From CAYVIB01 sp964451365 (GTDB taxonomy: Bacteria > Pseudomonadota > Gammaproteobacteria > Pseudomonadales > Cellvibrionaceae), in contig CAYVIB010000012.1 of assembly GCA_964451365.1 (NCBI GenBank), positions 1 to 64,000 of the forward strand: a stretch of 64,000 nt of DNA. Reading direction: 5' to 3'. A model generated the notes under the pieces. The model had not been told where the DNA came from. It made no database searches and saw nothing but the letters and a program-made list of their open reading frames with translations. Below, piece by piece: positions 10,291 to 19,569 of the stretch. A program made the translations under genes and the position numbers. Every line of letters begins with the position of its first letter. The first letter of the stretch is position 1.

Positions 10291-12741
10291 ATGAAGCTTC
10301 CGATTGCACCAGCAGCAAAACGATGTAAACCTCTTGCCATTGCGGTGGGCGCGCTCATGGCCCAACTCGCACTGCCACTGTTTGCGCAGGATGATCAACC
10401 CGAGGCGCCGTCGTCGACGTTGGAAGAAATCATCGTCACTTCTCAAAAGCGCGCGGAAAGCCTTCAGGAAGTTCCCATTTCCGTGGTGGCTTTATCAGGC
10501 AACAAAATAGCCGAAGCGGGCATCGAGAACCTCGAAGATCTGACGGTATACATGCCCAATATCCACTTTACCGAAACCGGGTTCAGCACGCAGGTGCGGG
10601 TGCGCGGCATCGGCTCCGGCAACAGCCAGGGCTTTGAGCAATCAGTGGGGATGTACATCGACGGCATCTATTACGGGCGGGCACAACTGTTCCGCACTCC
10701 GTTCATGGACATGGAGCGCGCCGAGCTGCTGCGCGGCCCGCAGACCATCCTGTTCGGTAAAAACAGCATTGCCGGCGCGCTGAACCTGACCACGGCAAAA
10801 CCGACGGATTATTTCACCGGCGCGCTGACCGCTTCACAGGAATTTGAAACCGATCAGACCGAAGTCAATGGCTTTATTTCAGGCCCTATTACTGAAACCT
10901 TGCGCGGCAGGCTGGCGGTGCGGCAGTACGAGGAAGACGGCTACATCACCAATACCTATAAAAACCAGGAGGAGCCGCAGACTGAAGAAGAGTCGGTGCG
11001 TGTGAGCCTGGACTGGTCGCCCATCGACGACCTCAGTTTTTACCTGAAGGCCCAGCGGGACGAATTCGACGTGGTTGGCCGACCAATTGAAATCACCCAG
11101 GATATCCCTCTTGATGAAGGAGGCGCTACTTACGAACAGGTATTCCAGATACTCGGTCAGCCCGCCATTGAGGGTGAACATGACTACCGACGCCAGACCA
11201 ATGCAGACGAATTCAGTAACAACGAAGTCAATAATGTTACCCTTGCCGCCGAATATGGATTTAACGACCACACATTAACGCTGATTTCGGGCTGGCTGGA
11301 CTTCACTTACGACGAACTTTGCGACTGTGATTTTACGCCCGCGGAAATCCTGCCGCTGGCCCTGCATGAAGAATATGATCAGTTCAGCCAGGAAATACGC
11401 ATCGCCTCCCCGGTTGGACAAAAAATCGAATGGATTGCCGGCACCTACTATCAGGAATACGATCAGGAATTCAGCGACGATCTCAGCCTTACCCAAAGCA
11501 ATCTGCTGCCCAATTTGCGAGCTGCACTCGCGCCGCTGGCGGGCACGGGCTACCTCCGACAGTTCGAGCAATCGTCCGAGGCCTGGGCCTTGTTCGCCCA
11601 GGGCACATGGAATGCCACTGACCAGTTACGCATCACTGTCGGAGCCCGGTATACCGAAGAGAAGAAATCAGCCCATAAAAGCCTGAACATCTACGACCTG
11701 GCCACGGGAGACTTCTCGGCCGATCCCTTACTGGGATTCCTGTATCTTGAAGCGTTTGGGGCGGAAAATAATCAGGCCACGGTATCCTTTAATCCGGACT
11801 CATTTCTCGCTCCATTGCGATTTACCGGCGCTGACATTACCGGCGAGCGGGATGAATCGGCTTTCACGCCTTTGCTGAATGTGGAGTACAACTTCAACGA
11901 TGACACTATGGCTTACGCCTCCGTTACCCGCGGATTCAAAGCCGGCGGATTCGACCCCCGCTCAAACCAGATCGGCAGCTTCCCCACGGCGGACACCAGC
12001 GCAACGGAAGAAAATCCAACACGCTTTTTTGAATTCGAGGAAGAAGAAGCCACCTCGATGGAAGTGGGCGTAAAATCCACGCTCGCCGATGGTCGGGCGG
12101 AACTGAATATCGCTTTCTATCGCACCGAATACCAGGACCTGCAAGTCAGTCAGTTCGACGGCCGTGTCGGCTTTAACGTGGGCAATGCGGAGGAAACGCT
12201 GGTCCAGGGTGTCGAACTAGACGGTCGATGGCTGCTATATGACGGGCTCACCCTGGGTTACGGCGCTTCGTACCTGGATTTCGAGTATGAGGACTTCACC
12301 GGGGGCAACTGTTATTCCGGCCAGTCCGGCGGTATCGATATCAATGGCGATGGAAATCCCGATATTTGTGACTACACCGGCAAGCGCGATGTTTTCACAC
12401 CGGAATACACGCTCAACGCATCACTGGACTATGTCACGCCCATTAACAGTTGGCTGGATTTTGCCGGCTTCCTCGACTTCCAGCATGTTGACAGCCACCA
12501 GGTGCACGTCAACCTCGACCCCACCGGCGAAATCGATGCCTACACCATTGTAAACTTGAGGTTGGGCGTGGAAGCGGAGAACTGGGCCGTGGCGGTGCTG
12601 GGCAAAAACCTGTTGGATGAAAAAGTAGTTACCGTCAGCTCCAATGCGCCGCTGTCGGATTCCAATTTCGACACCAACACGCATTACAGTTTTGTTCGGC
12701 GGCCATTGACCGTTGCGTTGGAAGGCACCGTCAAATTTTAA
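10291..12741 (+). CDS. TonB-dependent outer-membrane receptor
   Basis: This 816-residue outer-membrane barrel probably takes up a siderophore or carbohydrate using TonB energy. It has a signal peptide (MKLPIAPAAKRCKPLAIAVG, then a cut near FAQDDQ) and a Ton-box-like EEIIVTSQKRAESLQEVP. The plug domain contains LRGPQTILFGKNSIAGALN, and the 22-strand barrel ends in an aromatic residue (GTVKF). The ATG at 10291 with GTGGAG 6 nt upstream is preferred to the GTG at 10279. The family of receptors with the SLQEVPIS plug is common in marine and plant-degrading bacteria. The substrate cannot be told from sequence, and no partner genes are adjacent. Confidence 0.92.
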   Translation: MKLPIAPAAKRCKPLAIAVGALMAQLALPLFAQDDQPEAPSSTLEEIIVTSQKRAESLQEVPISVVALSGNKIAEAGIENLEDLTVYMPNIHFTETGFSTQVRVRGIGSGNSQGFEQSVGMYIDGIYYGRAQLFRTPFMDMERAELLRGPQTILFGKNSIAGALNLTTAKPTDYFTGALTASQEFETDQTEVNGFISGPITETLRGRLAVRQYEEDGYITNTYKNQEEPQTEEESVRVSLDWSPIDDLSFYLKAQRDEFDVVGRPIEITQDIPLDEGGATYEQVFQILGQPAIEGEHDYRRQTNADEFSNNEVNNVTLAAEYGFNDHTLTLISGWLDFTYDELCDCDFTPAEILPLALHEEYDQFSQEIRIASPVGQKIEWIAGTYYQEYDQEFSDDLSLTQSNLLPNLRAALAPLAGTGYLRQFEQSSEAWALFAQGTWNATDQLRITVGARYTEEKKSAHKSLNIYDLATGDFSADPLLGFLYLEAFGAENNQATVSFNPDSFLAPLRFTGADITGERDESAFTPLLNVEYNFNDDTMAYASVTRGFKAGGFDPRSNQIGSFPTADTSATEENPTRFFEFEEEEATSMEVGVKSTLADGRAELNIAFYRTEYQDLQVSQFDGRVGFNVGNAEETLVQGVELDGRWLLYDGLTLGYGASYLDFEYEDFTGGNCYSGQSGGIDINGDGNPDICDYTGKRDVFTPEYTLNASLDYVTPINSWLDFAGFLDFQHVDSHQVHVNLDPTGEIDAYTIVNLRLGVEAENWAVAVLGKNLLDEKVVTVSSNAPLSDSNFDTNTHYSFVRRPLTVALEGTVKF

Positions 12742-12755
12742 GCGGTTTTTTATAA

Positions 12756-12785
12756 GGCGGGTAAGCATGGCACCCGCCGTTTTTT
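12756..12785 (+). terminator. Rho-independent terminator after TonB receptor
   Basis: A GGCGGGT/ACCCGCC stem of 7 bp with a 9-nt loop is followed by GTTTTTT. It sits 14 nt after the receptor stop. The stem and the AAGC beside it look like the two ends of the REP-like repeat found 10 nt further on, so the terminator may derive from that repeat. Confidence 0.85.
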
Positions 12786-12793
12786 CGAATCCC

Positions 12794-12840
12794 ATGGCGG
12801 GTGGCGCCCGAAGTGTCGGACTATCGCTTACCCGCCCTAC
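12794..12840 (+). repeat. REP-like repeat copy R1
   Basis: This is one of five nearly identical copies of a 41-47-nt element. It begins GGCGGGTGGCGCCCGAAG, has TGTCGGAC in the middle and ends GCTTACCCGCCCTAC. The ends form a GGCGGGT/ACCCGCC inverted repeat, and on the minus strand it starts with GTAG, the hallmark of REP sequences. It lies between the TonB receptor terminator and the moeB stop. Confidence 0.85.
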
Positions 12841-12852
12841 CCGAAACCGAAA

Positions 12853-13602
12853 CTACTTGTTCCCACCGCATACCGGGCAACGCGGATCCCGCTTCAAAGT
12901 CATCTGACGCCATTCACCATATTCAGCATCAAACAATACCAGACGCCCGCACAAGGTTTTTCCGAAACCAACGATAATTTTTAATACTTCCACCGCCTGC
13001 AAGCTGCCAATAACACCCACCAACGGCGCCAACACACCGCTTTCGGAACAGCTCAGGTTTTCCTCCGCGTCGATATCGTATAAACACTGATAGCAGGGGC
13101 TTGCATGGTCACGAAAATCAAATACCGCAACCTGCCCTTCCATGCGTATCGCGGCACCGGATACCAGCGGCGTTTTACTTTTCAGGCAAATTTTATTTAC
13201 CAGCTTTCGGGTTGCGAAATTATCGCTGCAGTCTGCCACCACCGTGGCTTTTTGAACTTCCTGCCCCAATTCACTTTCATCCAGGCGATGATGTATTTTT
13301 TTAATACTGCAATTGGAATTCAATTGGCTCAACAGAAGCCCGGCGGAATCCACCTTGCCCATACCGATGGTTTTTTCACTGTGCACAATCTGGCGCTGTA
13401 GATTGGTCAATTCCACGTTGTCATCATCCACCAGCACCAATTCGCCAACACCGGACGAAGCGAGATACATGGCCACCGGCGAACCCAATCCGCCGAGGCC
13501 AATAATCAGCACGCGGGCAGCACCGATTTTTTCCTGTCCCGCCACATCCAGTTGCGGCAGCAGAATATGGCGGCTGTACTTGAGTAAATCCTTATCGTCC
13601 AT
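12853..13602 (-). CDS. moeB: Molybdopterin-synthase adenylyltransferase MoeB
   Basis: MoeB adenylates the C-terminal glycine of MoaD during molybdopterin synthesis; ThiF/HesA relatives do the same for ThiS. The 249-residue protein has the nucleotide-binding loop LGGLGSPVAMYLASSGVG, the DDDNVELTNLQRQI segment, and two zinc CxxC pairs (CYQC and CPVC). Its ATG follows the prmC stop directly (TAG-ATG), so translation is probably coupled. The moeB-prmC-prfA-hemA order equals that of Pseudomonas. The MoaD/ThiS-like protein at 27984 could be a client, but that is a guess. Confidence 0.92.
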   Translation of the reverse strand: MDDKDLLKYSRHILLPQLDVAGQEKIGAARVLIIGLGGLGSPVAMYLASSGVGELVLVDDDNVELTNLQRQIVHSEKTIGMGKVDSAGLLLSQLNSNCSIKKIHHRLDESELGQEVQKATVVADCSDNFATRKLVNKICLKSKTPLVSGAAIRMEGQVAVFDFRDHASPCYQCLYDIDAEENLSCSESGVLAPLVGVIGSLQAVEVLKIIVGFGKTLCGRLVLFDAEYGEWRQMTLKRDPRCPVCGGNK

Positions 13603-14433
13603 CTAATGGCCCCCGGCCATTTGGCCGATAGTCACCCGATCGTTGCCGGCGTAATCCTGCACTGTTTTAATCCCGGTAAATTTCCCCTCGCCAAAAATAT
13701 TCCTTACATCGGCAGCCTGTCGCCAGCCGTGCTCCAGCATTAACCAGCCACCGCGTTTTAAATAGGCAACTGAAGATCTTGCGATTTCCTTTATGTCCGC
13801 CAACCCTCCTTCCGCTGCCACAAGCGCCGACTGCGGTTCAAAAATTACGTCTCCCTCGTTCAGATGGGGATCGGTAACATCGATATAAGGCGGATTCGAA
13901 ACGATAACATCAAAATCCTTTTCCTGAATATTGCCGAACCAATCGCTGCACATAAAAGTGAGATTATTCAGGCCGTGCCGTTCGCAATTTTTATGGGCAA
14001 GCGTCAGTGCGTGAATGGATTTATCGACCGCCATGATTGTGCAACCGGGCCGCTCGCTGGCCAGTGCAATGGCAATGGCACCGGTGCCGGTGCCCAGGTC
14101 GAGAATCTTCATCGGCGCATTTATTTTTTCCAGCGCCGCCTCCACCAATGTTTCGGTATCGGCGCGGGGAATCAGGGTGGAATTGTCTACGTACAAAGGC
14201 AGCGACCAGAATTCCTTTTCGCCAACAATATGCGCTATCGGCTCGCCTTTTTTTCGTCTTTCAACGGCGGTATCAAAACATTCCTGTTCATCACCGGATA
14301 ATTCCCTTTCCGGCCAGGTATAAAGATAAGTGCGGTCTTTTTTTAATGCCCAGGCCAGCAGGACTTCAAGATCCAGTCTTGCGGTCTCTGTATCCAAGTC
14401 GCGAACTCGTTTTAAACAATCTGATATGGTCAT
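13603..14433 (-). CDS. prmC: Peptide chain release factor N5-glutamine methyltransferase PrmC
   Basis: PrmC methylates the GGQ glutamine of release factors RF1 and RF2 using S-adenosylmethionine. The 276-residue product has the SAM motif ILDLGTGTGAIAIALA and the catalytic NPPY in VIVSNPPYIDV, plus an N-terminal helical domain (MTISDCLKRVRDLDTE). The frame stays open upstream to 14487, but those extra residues (MAGGARSVG...) are translated REP repeat R2, so I place the start at the ATG ending at 14433. It lies behind its substrate gene prfA. Confidence 0.95.
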   Translation of the reverse strand: MTISDCLKRVRDLDTETARLDLEVLLAWALKKDRTYLYTWPERELSGDEQECFDTAVERRKKGEPIAHIVGEKEFWSLPLYVDNSTLIPRADTETLVEAALEKINAPMKILDLGTGTGAIAIALASERPGCTIMAVDKSIHALTLAHKNCERHGLNNLTFMCSDWFGNIQEKDFDVIVSNPPYIDVTDPHLNEGDVIFEPQSALVAAEGGLADIKEIARSSVAYLKRGGWLMLEHGWRQAADVRNIFGEGKFTGIKTVQDYAGNDRVTIGQMAGGH

Positions 14434-14440
14434 CGAACTC

Positions 14441-14485
14441 GTAGGGCGGGTAAGCAACGGTCCGACACTTCGGGCGCCACCCGCC
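14441..14485 (-). repeat. REP-like repeat copy R2 inside the prfA-prmC spacer
   Basis: Same element as R1 in opposite orientation. On the plus strand it reads GTAGGGCGGGTAAGC, then TCCGACACTTCGGGCG, then CCACCCGCC. It fills nearly all of the 62-nt spacer between the prfA stop and the prmC start, so it sits within an otherwise conserved operon. Confidence 0.85.
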
Positions 14486-14495
14486 AATTTATGTA

Positions 14496-15578
14496 TTATT
14501 CACTAAGCGCCGCAAGCTGGTCGGCCTGGTATTCATTAACCAATGCCTGAATCAACTCGTCGAGGTCGCCTTCCACAATTTCCGGTAATTTATAAAGCGT
14601 TAAATTGATTCGGTGGTCGGTCACCCGGCCCTGCGGGTAGTTGTAAGTGCGAATACGTTCGGAACGATCGCCACTCCCCACCAGGCTCTTGCGCGTGCTC
14701 GCCTGTTCTTTCGCGGCCTTTTCCTGTTGTGCCGCGCTCAGGCGCGCCGCCAGCAGTGACATGGCCCTGGCCCGGTTCTTGTGCTGCGAGCGTTCATCCT
14801 GGCATTCCACCACCAGGCCGGTGGGAATATGGGTGATACGAATAGCGCTATCGGTTTTGTTAACGTGCTGTCCACCGGCACCGCTCGCGCGATAGGTATC
14901 GATGCGCAGATCCGCCTTGTTGATATCCACATCTTCAAGCTCGTCCGCTTCCGGCATAACAGCCACGGTGCAGGCGGAGGTGTGAATCCGCCCCTGGGAT
15001 TCCGTTTCCGGCACCCGTTGCACGCGATGGGCGCCGGACTCGAATTTCAGCTGCGAATACACGCCCTGACCGACCACGCGGGTAATAATTTCCTTGTAAC
15101 CACCGTGTTCGCCTTCGCTTTCACTGATTATCTCCACTTTCCAGCCGCGCATCTCCGCGTAGCGTGAATACATCCGGAAAAGATCGCCGGAAAAAATTGC
15201 CGCCTCGTCACCGCCGGTACCGGCGCGGATTTCCAGGAATACGTTTTTGGTATCGTTCGGGTCTTTCGGCAACAACAGGGTTTGCAACTCCCTCTCGATC
15301 GGTTCGATCAATGCTTCCGCTGTTTTCAATTCCTCCTGCGCCATCTCGCGCATATCCTGATCGCCATCTTTCAACAACGTCCTGGCTTCCTCGATATCAT
15401 TTCGCACCTTGCGATAGCGCTCGTACGCTTTCACCACATCTTCCAGTTCGGCATATTCCTTGGACAACTCGCGAAACCGGTTCTGGTTACTGATGGTTTC
15501 CGCGTCACTCAACAGCGCGCCGACTTCAGCGTAACGCTCCGAGAGATTTTCCAGCTTTTCATTAATCGATTCTTTCAT
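14496..15578 (-). CDS. prfA: Peptide chain release factor 1
   Basis: RF1 reads UAA and UAG stop codons and triggers peptide release. The 360-residue protein has the stop-codon recognition region VQRVPETESQGRIHTSA (PxT motif as PET) and the catalytic GGQ in GAGGQHVNKTDSA, whose glutamine is the PrmC target. Its ATG overlaps the hemA stop by 4 nt, so it is translationally coupled. Length and motifs are typical. Confidence 0.98.
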   Translation of the reverse strand: MKESINEKLENLSERYAEVGALLSDAETISNQNRFRELSKEYAELEDVVKAYERYRKVRNDIEEARTLLKDGDQDMREMAQEELKTAEALIEPIERELQTLLLPKDPNDTKNVFLEIRAGTGGDEAAIFSGDLFRMYSRYAEMRGWKVEIISESEGEHGGYKEIITRVVGQGVYSQLKFESGAHRVQRVPETESQGRIHTSACTVAVMPEADELEDVDINKADLRIDTYRASGAGGQHVNKTDSAIRITHIPTGLVVECQDERSQHKNRARAMSLLAARLSAAQQEKAAKEQASTRKSLVGSGDRSERIRTYNYPQGRVTDHRINLTLYKLPEIVEGDLDELIQALVNEYQADQLAALSE

Positions 15579-16852
15579 TCATTCTCACTTGTTTCATCAA
15601 CATCGAGGTCCAAACCAAACAGGGTTTGAAATCCCTTCACAACATCCTGCCGTCCCTCCGCACCGGCTTTTTTCAATTCGGTGGTGGGGCCGTGCATAAA
15701 TTTATTGGACAAGTTCCGCGCCAACTGCGCCAACACTTCTTCCGGGTTGGTGCCCGACTCCAGCGAACGCAGGCACTTTTGCAACTCCTGCTCGCGCAAT
15801 ACGTCCATGCTCTGGCGGAAGGATTTGATCACGTTGACGGCGGTAAGCGCGCGAATTTCCTTTTCATAATGCAGCACACCCTCATCGATAATTTCCTGCG
15901 CGATCCGCGCCGCCTGTTCGCGCGAGCGCTTGTTTTCGTCGATGACCTCTTTCAGGTCGTCGACCGTGTACAGGTAGACATCCGCCAGGTCGCCCACCTG
16001 CGGTTCAATATCCCGCGGCACGGCGATATCCACCATGAATACCGGCTTGTGCTTGCGCTTCTTCAGCGCCTGTTCCACCGCGCCCTTGCCCAGCAACGGC
16101 AATTGACTGGCGGTGGACGAAATCACGATGTCCGCGCGGTGCAGTTGTTCGGGAATATCCGCCAGCAGCAGCGCTTCGCCATCGAATTTTTCCGCCAGGT
16201 TGGCGGCATTGTCGAGGGTTCGGTTGGCCACCAGGATTTTTTTGATTCCCTGTTCAACCAGGTGCCGTGCCACCAGCTCAATGGTCTCGCCGGCACCGAT
16301 TAACAAGGCGGTGTCCTTGCGCAGGTCGGAAAATATCTGCTTGGCCAGGCGCACCGCCGCGAACGCCACCGACACCGGGTTTTCGCCAATGGCGGTTTCG
16401 GATCGCACCTTCTTTGCTACCGAAAACACGCGCTGAAACGCATCGTGCAGCAGGGTTCCCAGAGCACCGGCATCCTTCGCCAGGGCGTAGGCGGATTTCA
16501 TCTGGCCGAGAATCTGGGGTTCACCCAGCACAAGGGAGTCGAGGCCGCTGGCCACCCGCATCATATGGCGCGCCGCGTCGGCGCCACAATAAATATAGTG
16601 GGCCTCCTTTAAACAGGAAATGTCCACCTGCTTGTAATCCGCTAGCCAGGCCAGCACTTGTTCAGTATCCCGATCCGTCTGGCAATAAACTTCCATCCGG
16701 TTGCAGGTTGACAGTATTGCCGCCTCATTCACCACCCCGTTTACCTGCGCATCGAGCAAGGCCGGCTCCACTTCCAGCGGGGAAAAGGCCACTTTTTCCC
16801 TGACCTCGAGAGCCGCGGTATTGTGATTGATGCCTAACGCAATTAAAGTCAT
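15575..16852 (-). CDS. hemA: Glutamyl-tRNA reductase HemA
   Basis: HemA reduces Glu-tRNA to glutamate-1-semialdehyde, the first step of C5 haem synthesis. The 425-residue protein has the catalytic cysteine C50 in LSTCNRMEVY, the NADPH-binding segment LLIGAGETIELVARHLVEQG and a C-terminal dimerisation helix region. It leads the hemA-prfA-prmC-moeB transcript and faces the TPR lipoprotein gene across a 367-nt divergent region. A second haem gene, hemB, lies at 37757-38752. Confidence 0.97.
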   Translation of the reverse strand: MTLIALGINHNTAALEVREKVAFSPLEVEPALLDAQVNGVVNEAAILSTCNRMEVYCQTDRDTEQVLAWLADYKQVDISCLKEAHYIYCGADAARHMMRVASGLDSLVLGEPQILGQMKSAYALAKDAGALGTLLHDAFQRVFSVAKKVRSETAIGENPVSVAFAAVRLAKQIFSDLRKDTALLIGAGETIELVARHLVEQGIKKILVANRTLDNAANLAEKFDGEALLLADIPEQLHRADIVISSTASQLPLLGKGAVEQALKKRKHKPVFMVDIAVPRDIEPQVGDLADVYLYTVDDLKEVIDENKRSREQAARIAQEIIDEGVLHYEKEIRALTAVNVIKSFRQSMDVLREQELQKCLRSLESGTNPEEVLAQLARNLSNKFMHGPTTELKKAGAEGRQDVVKGFQTLFGLDLDVDETSENE

Positions 16853-17219
16853 CTGGATTGCTGGTATGCTGATTATCGCTGGTTGCCCGACGCGCCCGGT
16901 GACACTTGGATATTGGGATAGGATCTACAACCAGCGTGCCGCAAAAGCCGCCCATTGTGTTTCCTGCCGCCGGATATGGCAAGTGTCGCTCGCTCCGGCG
17001 GATGTCCCGCTTATTGTGGTTGTTATACTATATTTAGCCGGCTTGGTTGCGAAGGTATAGCTGTTGAGGCGTAAGGAACTATTAAAGGTAACGGCGTAAG
17101 AGAAAACGGCTGCAGGGATACAACCTGATGCAACATACACCAGCCAAGCAGGTCCAACTATTCCAGACAAGTTCGACCGACCGTCACGACTATCCGTTTC
17201 CACACGAGAAGCAGTAATA
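16853..17219. other. Divergent promoter region hemA / TPR lipoprotein
   Basis: This 367-nt spacer must carry the outward promoters for hemA and for the TPR-lolB-ispE operon. A stretch near 17020-17060 (TTATACTATA) looks like plus-strand -10 material. I see no protein-coding frame that is likely to be real and no RNA gene. Confidence 0.5.
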
Positions 17220-18983
17220 ATGGTAACAATGACACGTAAATTTCCCCTGTTCAGCATTTTCGGTACAGCGTTGATTCTCTCGCTCAGCCAGGGATGCGCA
17301 ACCACCTCCCCGCAGGTGGCTGCCAGTGAGCAGCAGGTGGAGGAGAATACAACCAGCGAGACCACACCGGAAATCGAAAAAGTGCCCGACCGGCGCTTTT
17401 CCACCGACACCCTCTATGCGCTGCTGGTTGCTGAAATGGCGATCGACCGCAAGCGCTACGATATCGCGCTGGGCAACTACATGCAGCAGGCTTCCTCTAC
17501 CCAAGACCCGGGGGTGGCCGCCCGGGCGACCCAACTGGCGCGCGTGCTGAATTCCCATCAGTCCGCGCTGGAAATGGCGGAACTGTGGGTGCAACTGGAC
17601 CCTCACGATATTGACGCGCATTCCGTGGTCACGGCGGAACTGATTGAAGCTGGCCGCCTGACCGAAGCCTTCGAGCATTCCAAAGCCCTGCTGGAAGATG
17701 GGCATGTTACCGCCTTCGAATCGATTGCCGCCAATGCCGCCGATGATGATATTGCCGTTACCCACGACCTGATCGGCAAATTTGAGAACCTGCTGCGCAA
17801 GCACCCGAAAAATGTGGAGCTGCTGGTGGGTTACAGCATGTTGCTGGAACAGGACCAACGCCCCGAGGAAGCCCTGAAGGCCACGCAAAAGGCCATGGCG
17901 ATGGACCCGGATAACGTCACTGCCGCATTCCAGGAATCCCGCCTGCTGCAGCTGCAAGGTAACGAGGAGGAGGCCATCCGGAAACTGGCGGAGCTGGTGG
18001 AAAAACATCCCGCCAATGGCGCCCTGCGCTCCCGATACGCGCGTATTCTGGCGTCCTCCGATCTTGAAGAGTCCCGCCGGCAGTTTGAAATTCTGCTCAA
18101 CCAGACACCTTACGATCCGGATGTAATCTTTACCCTGGGACTGGTGGAAAAGGAAAGCGGCCTGCTGGATGATGCCGCCCGCCGCTTTAAAATGTTGCTG
18201 GAACGCGGCCAGCACCTGTCATCCGCCAATTATCAACTGGGCCGCATTTTTGAAGAGAAAAATCTCGCTCAGGACGCGCTCAGCCATTACAAGGAAGTGG
18301 AACCAGGTGACTTCTACCTGAGCGCGATGACCCAGGCGGCCAGCATCCTGGTCAGCAGCCAGAATGAATACGCAGCGCTGCAGCTGATCCGCGACGAACG
18401 CAAAGGGGTTTCCGGTAACTTCAAGGCCGGTCTCTACATGCTTGAGTCCAATGTGCTGTCCAATTCCGGCCAGATGAGCGCGGCGGAGGTACCGCTGAGC
18501 GAAGGCCTGGAGGAATTTCCGGACAACGTGGCACTGTTATACGCCAGGGCCATGCATTACGCCCAAATCGATTACCTGTCCGCGGCGGAAACAGACCTGA
18601 AAGCGATTTTGGCAATGGACCCCAGCAATGCCGCCGCCCTGAATGCGCTGGGCTACACACTGGCCGACCGCACCGACCGTATTGATGAAGCCTACGGCTA
18701 TATCGAACGCGCCTTGCAACTGACCCCGAATGATCCGGCGGTCCTGGACAGCATGGGCTGGGTCGAATACCGCCGGGGCAACAACCAGCGCGCCCTTGAA
18801 TTACTACGCCAGGCGATGGAAGCCATGCCGGACCACGAAGTGGCCGCTCACTATGGTGAAGTACTCTGGGTGACGGGCAATGAAGACGAAGCCATCAGTA
18901 TCTGGAAGAAGGGCCTGGAAAACCGGCCCGACAGCCAGATCATTCACAAGACGATTCACCGCCTGAATGCCAGTATTGACTAA
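17220..18983 (+). CDS. Tetratricopeptide-repeat lipoprotein
   Basis: The 587-residue protein has a lipoprotein signal peptide with lipobox LSQGC (Cys26) and at least ten TPR-like helical repeats (for example ALNALGYTLADRTDRIDEAY followed by IERALQLTPNDPAVLDSMGW). It matches the conserved TPR protein found upstream of lolB in Pseudomonas (the PA4667 position). A role in outer-membrane assembly or scaffolding is plausible but unproven. Two ATGs lie three codons apart at the start, and the first is used here. Its 3' end overlaps lolB by 17 nt. Confidence 0.9.
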   Translation: MVTMTRKFPLFSIFGTALILSLSQGCATTSPQVAASEQQVEENTTSETTPEIEKVPDRRFSTDTLYALLVAEMAIDRKRYDIALGNYMQQASSTQDPGVAARATQLARVLNSHQSALEMAELWVQLDPHDIDAHSVVTAELIEAGRLTEAFEHSKALLEDGHVTAFESIAANAADDDIAVTHDLIGKFENLLRKHPKNVELLVGYSMLLEQDQRPEEALKATQKAMAMDPDNVTAAFQESRLLQLQGNEEEAIRKLAELVEKHPANGALRSRYARILASSDLEESRRQFEILLNQTPYDPDVIFTLGLVEKESGLLDDAARRFKMLLERGQHLSSANYQLGRIFEEKNLAQDALSHYKEVEPGDFYLSAMTQAASILVSSQNEYAALQLIRDERKGVSGNFKAGLYMLESNVLSNSGQMSAAEVPLSEGLEEFPDNVALLYARAMHYAQIDYLSAAETDLKAILAMDPSNAAALNALGYTLADRTDRIDEAYGYIERALQLTPNDPAVLDSMGWVEYRRGNNQRALELLRQAMEAMPDHEVAAHYGEVLWVTGNEDEAISIWKKGLENRPDSQIIHKTIHRLNASID

Positions 18984-19569
18984 ACTCCGCCAGCGCGCAC
19001 TTTTTGGCCTGCTGCTGGCACTCCTGCTCGCCGGCTGTGTCAGCGTGCCCAAGCCCGATCAAACCGCCCGGATCAGCCGCAAGCAGCTTTATAACGTGGA
19101 CACCTGGACCGCCGAAGGCAAGCTCGGGCTTCGCGTCAACGGCCAGGGCAACAGCGCATCCTTTTCCTGGCAAAACGAAGGGCAGGATTATCTGCTGCGC
19201 CTGCACGGCCCCTTCGGCCAGGGCAAGGTGAGCCTGCAAAAGGAAAAAGGCTGGGTGACGCTGGAAAGCGAGGATCACAACGGCCGCGCCCGCTCGCCGG
19301 AGCAATTAATGGAAGAAGCCCTGGGCTGGACCCTGCCGATAAGTGAACTGGTCTACTGGATCAAGGGCCTGCCTTCGCGGGAATCGCCGGTAAACAGCAA
19401 GAGCGAGAACGAATTCGGCAACCTGGCAACCCTGGAACAACAGGGCTGGCACATTCGCTACAGCGACTACGAACTGGCGAACGGCGCCATGCTGCCCCAT
19501 AAAATCATCGCCAGCCGGGAGGATGTTCGCCTGGTACTGGCTATCAAGCACTGGCAACTGGAACTGTGA
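18967..19569 (+). CDS. lolB: Outer-membrane lipoprotein receptor LolB
   Basis: LolB receives lipoproteins from LolA and inserts them into the inner leaflet of the outer membrane. The 200-residue product is itself a lipoprotein (lipobox LLAGC, Cys24). It has the LolB core WTAEGKLGLRVNGQGNSASFSW and ALGWTLPISELVYWIKGLP. It overlaps the TPR gene by 17 nt and shares GTGA with ispE, so the three genes form one transcript. Confidence 0.95.
   Translation: MPVLTKLRQRALFGLLLALLLAGCVSVPKPDQTARISRKQLYNVDTWTAEGKLGLRVNGQGNSASFSWQNEGQDYLLRLHGPFGQGKVSLQKEKGWVTLESEDHNGRARSPEQLMEEALGWTLPISELVYWIKGLPSRESPVNSKSENEFGNLATLEQQGWHIRYSDYELANGAMLPHKIIASREDVRLVLAIKHWQLEL

Noticed and set aside
14434..14487. Longer prmC start giving the leader MAGGARSVG
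   Set aside because: The extra residues are translated REP repeat R2. Similar leaders appear wherever this repeat is read, so they are not protein.
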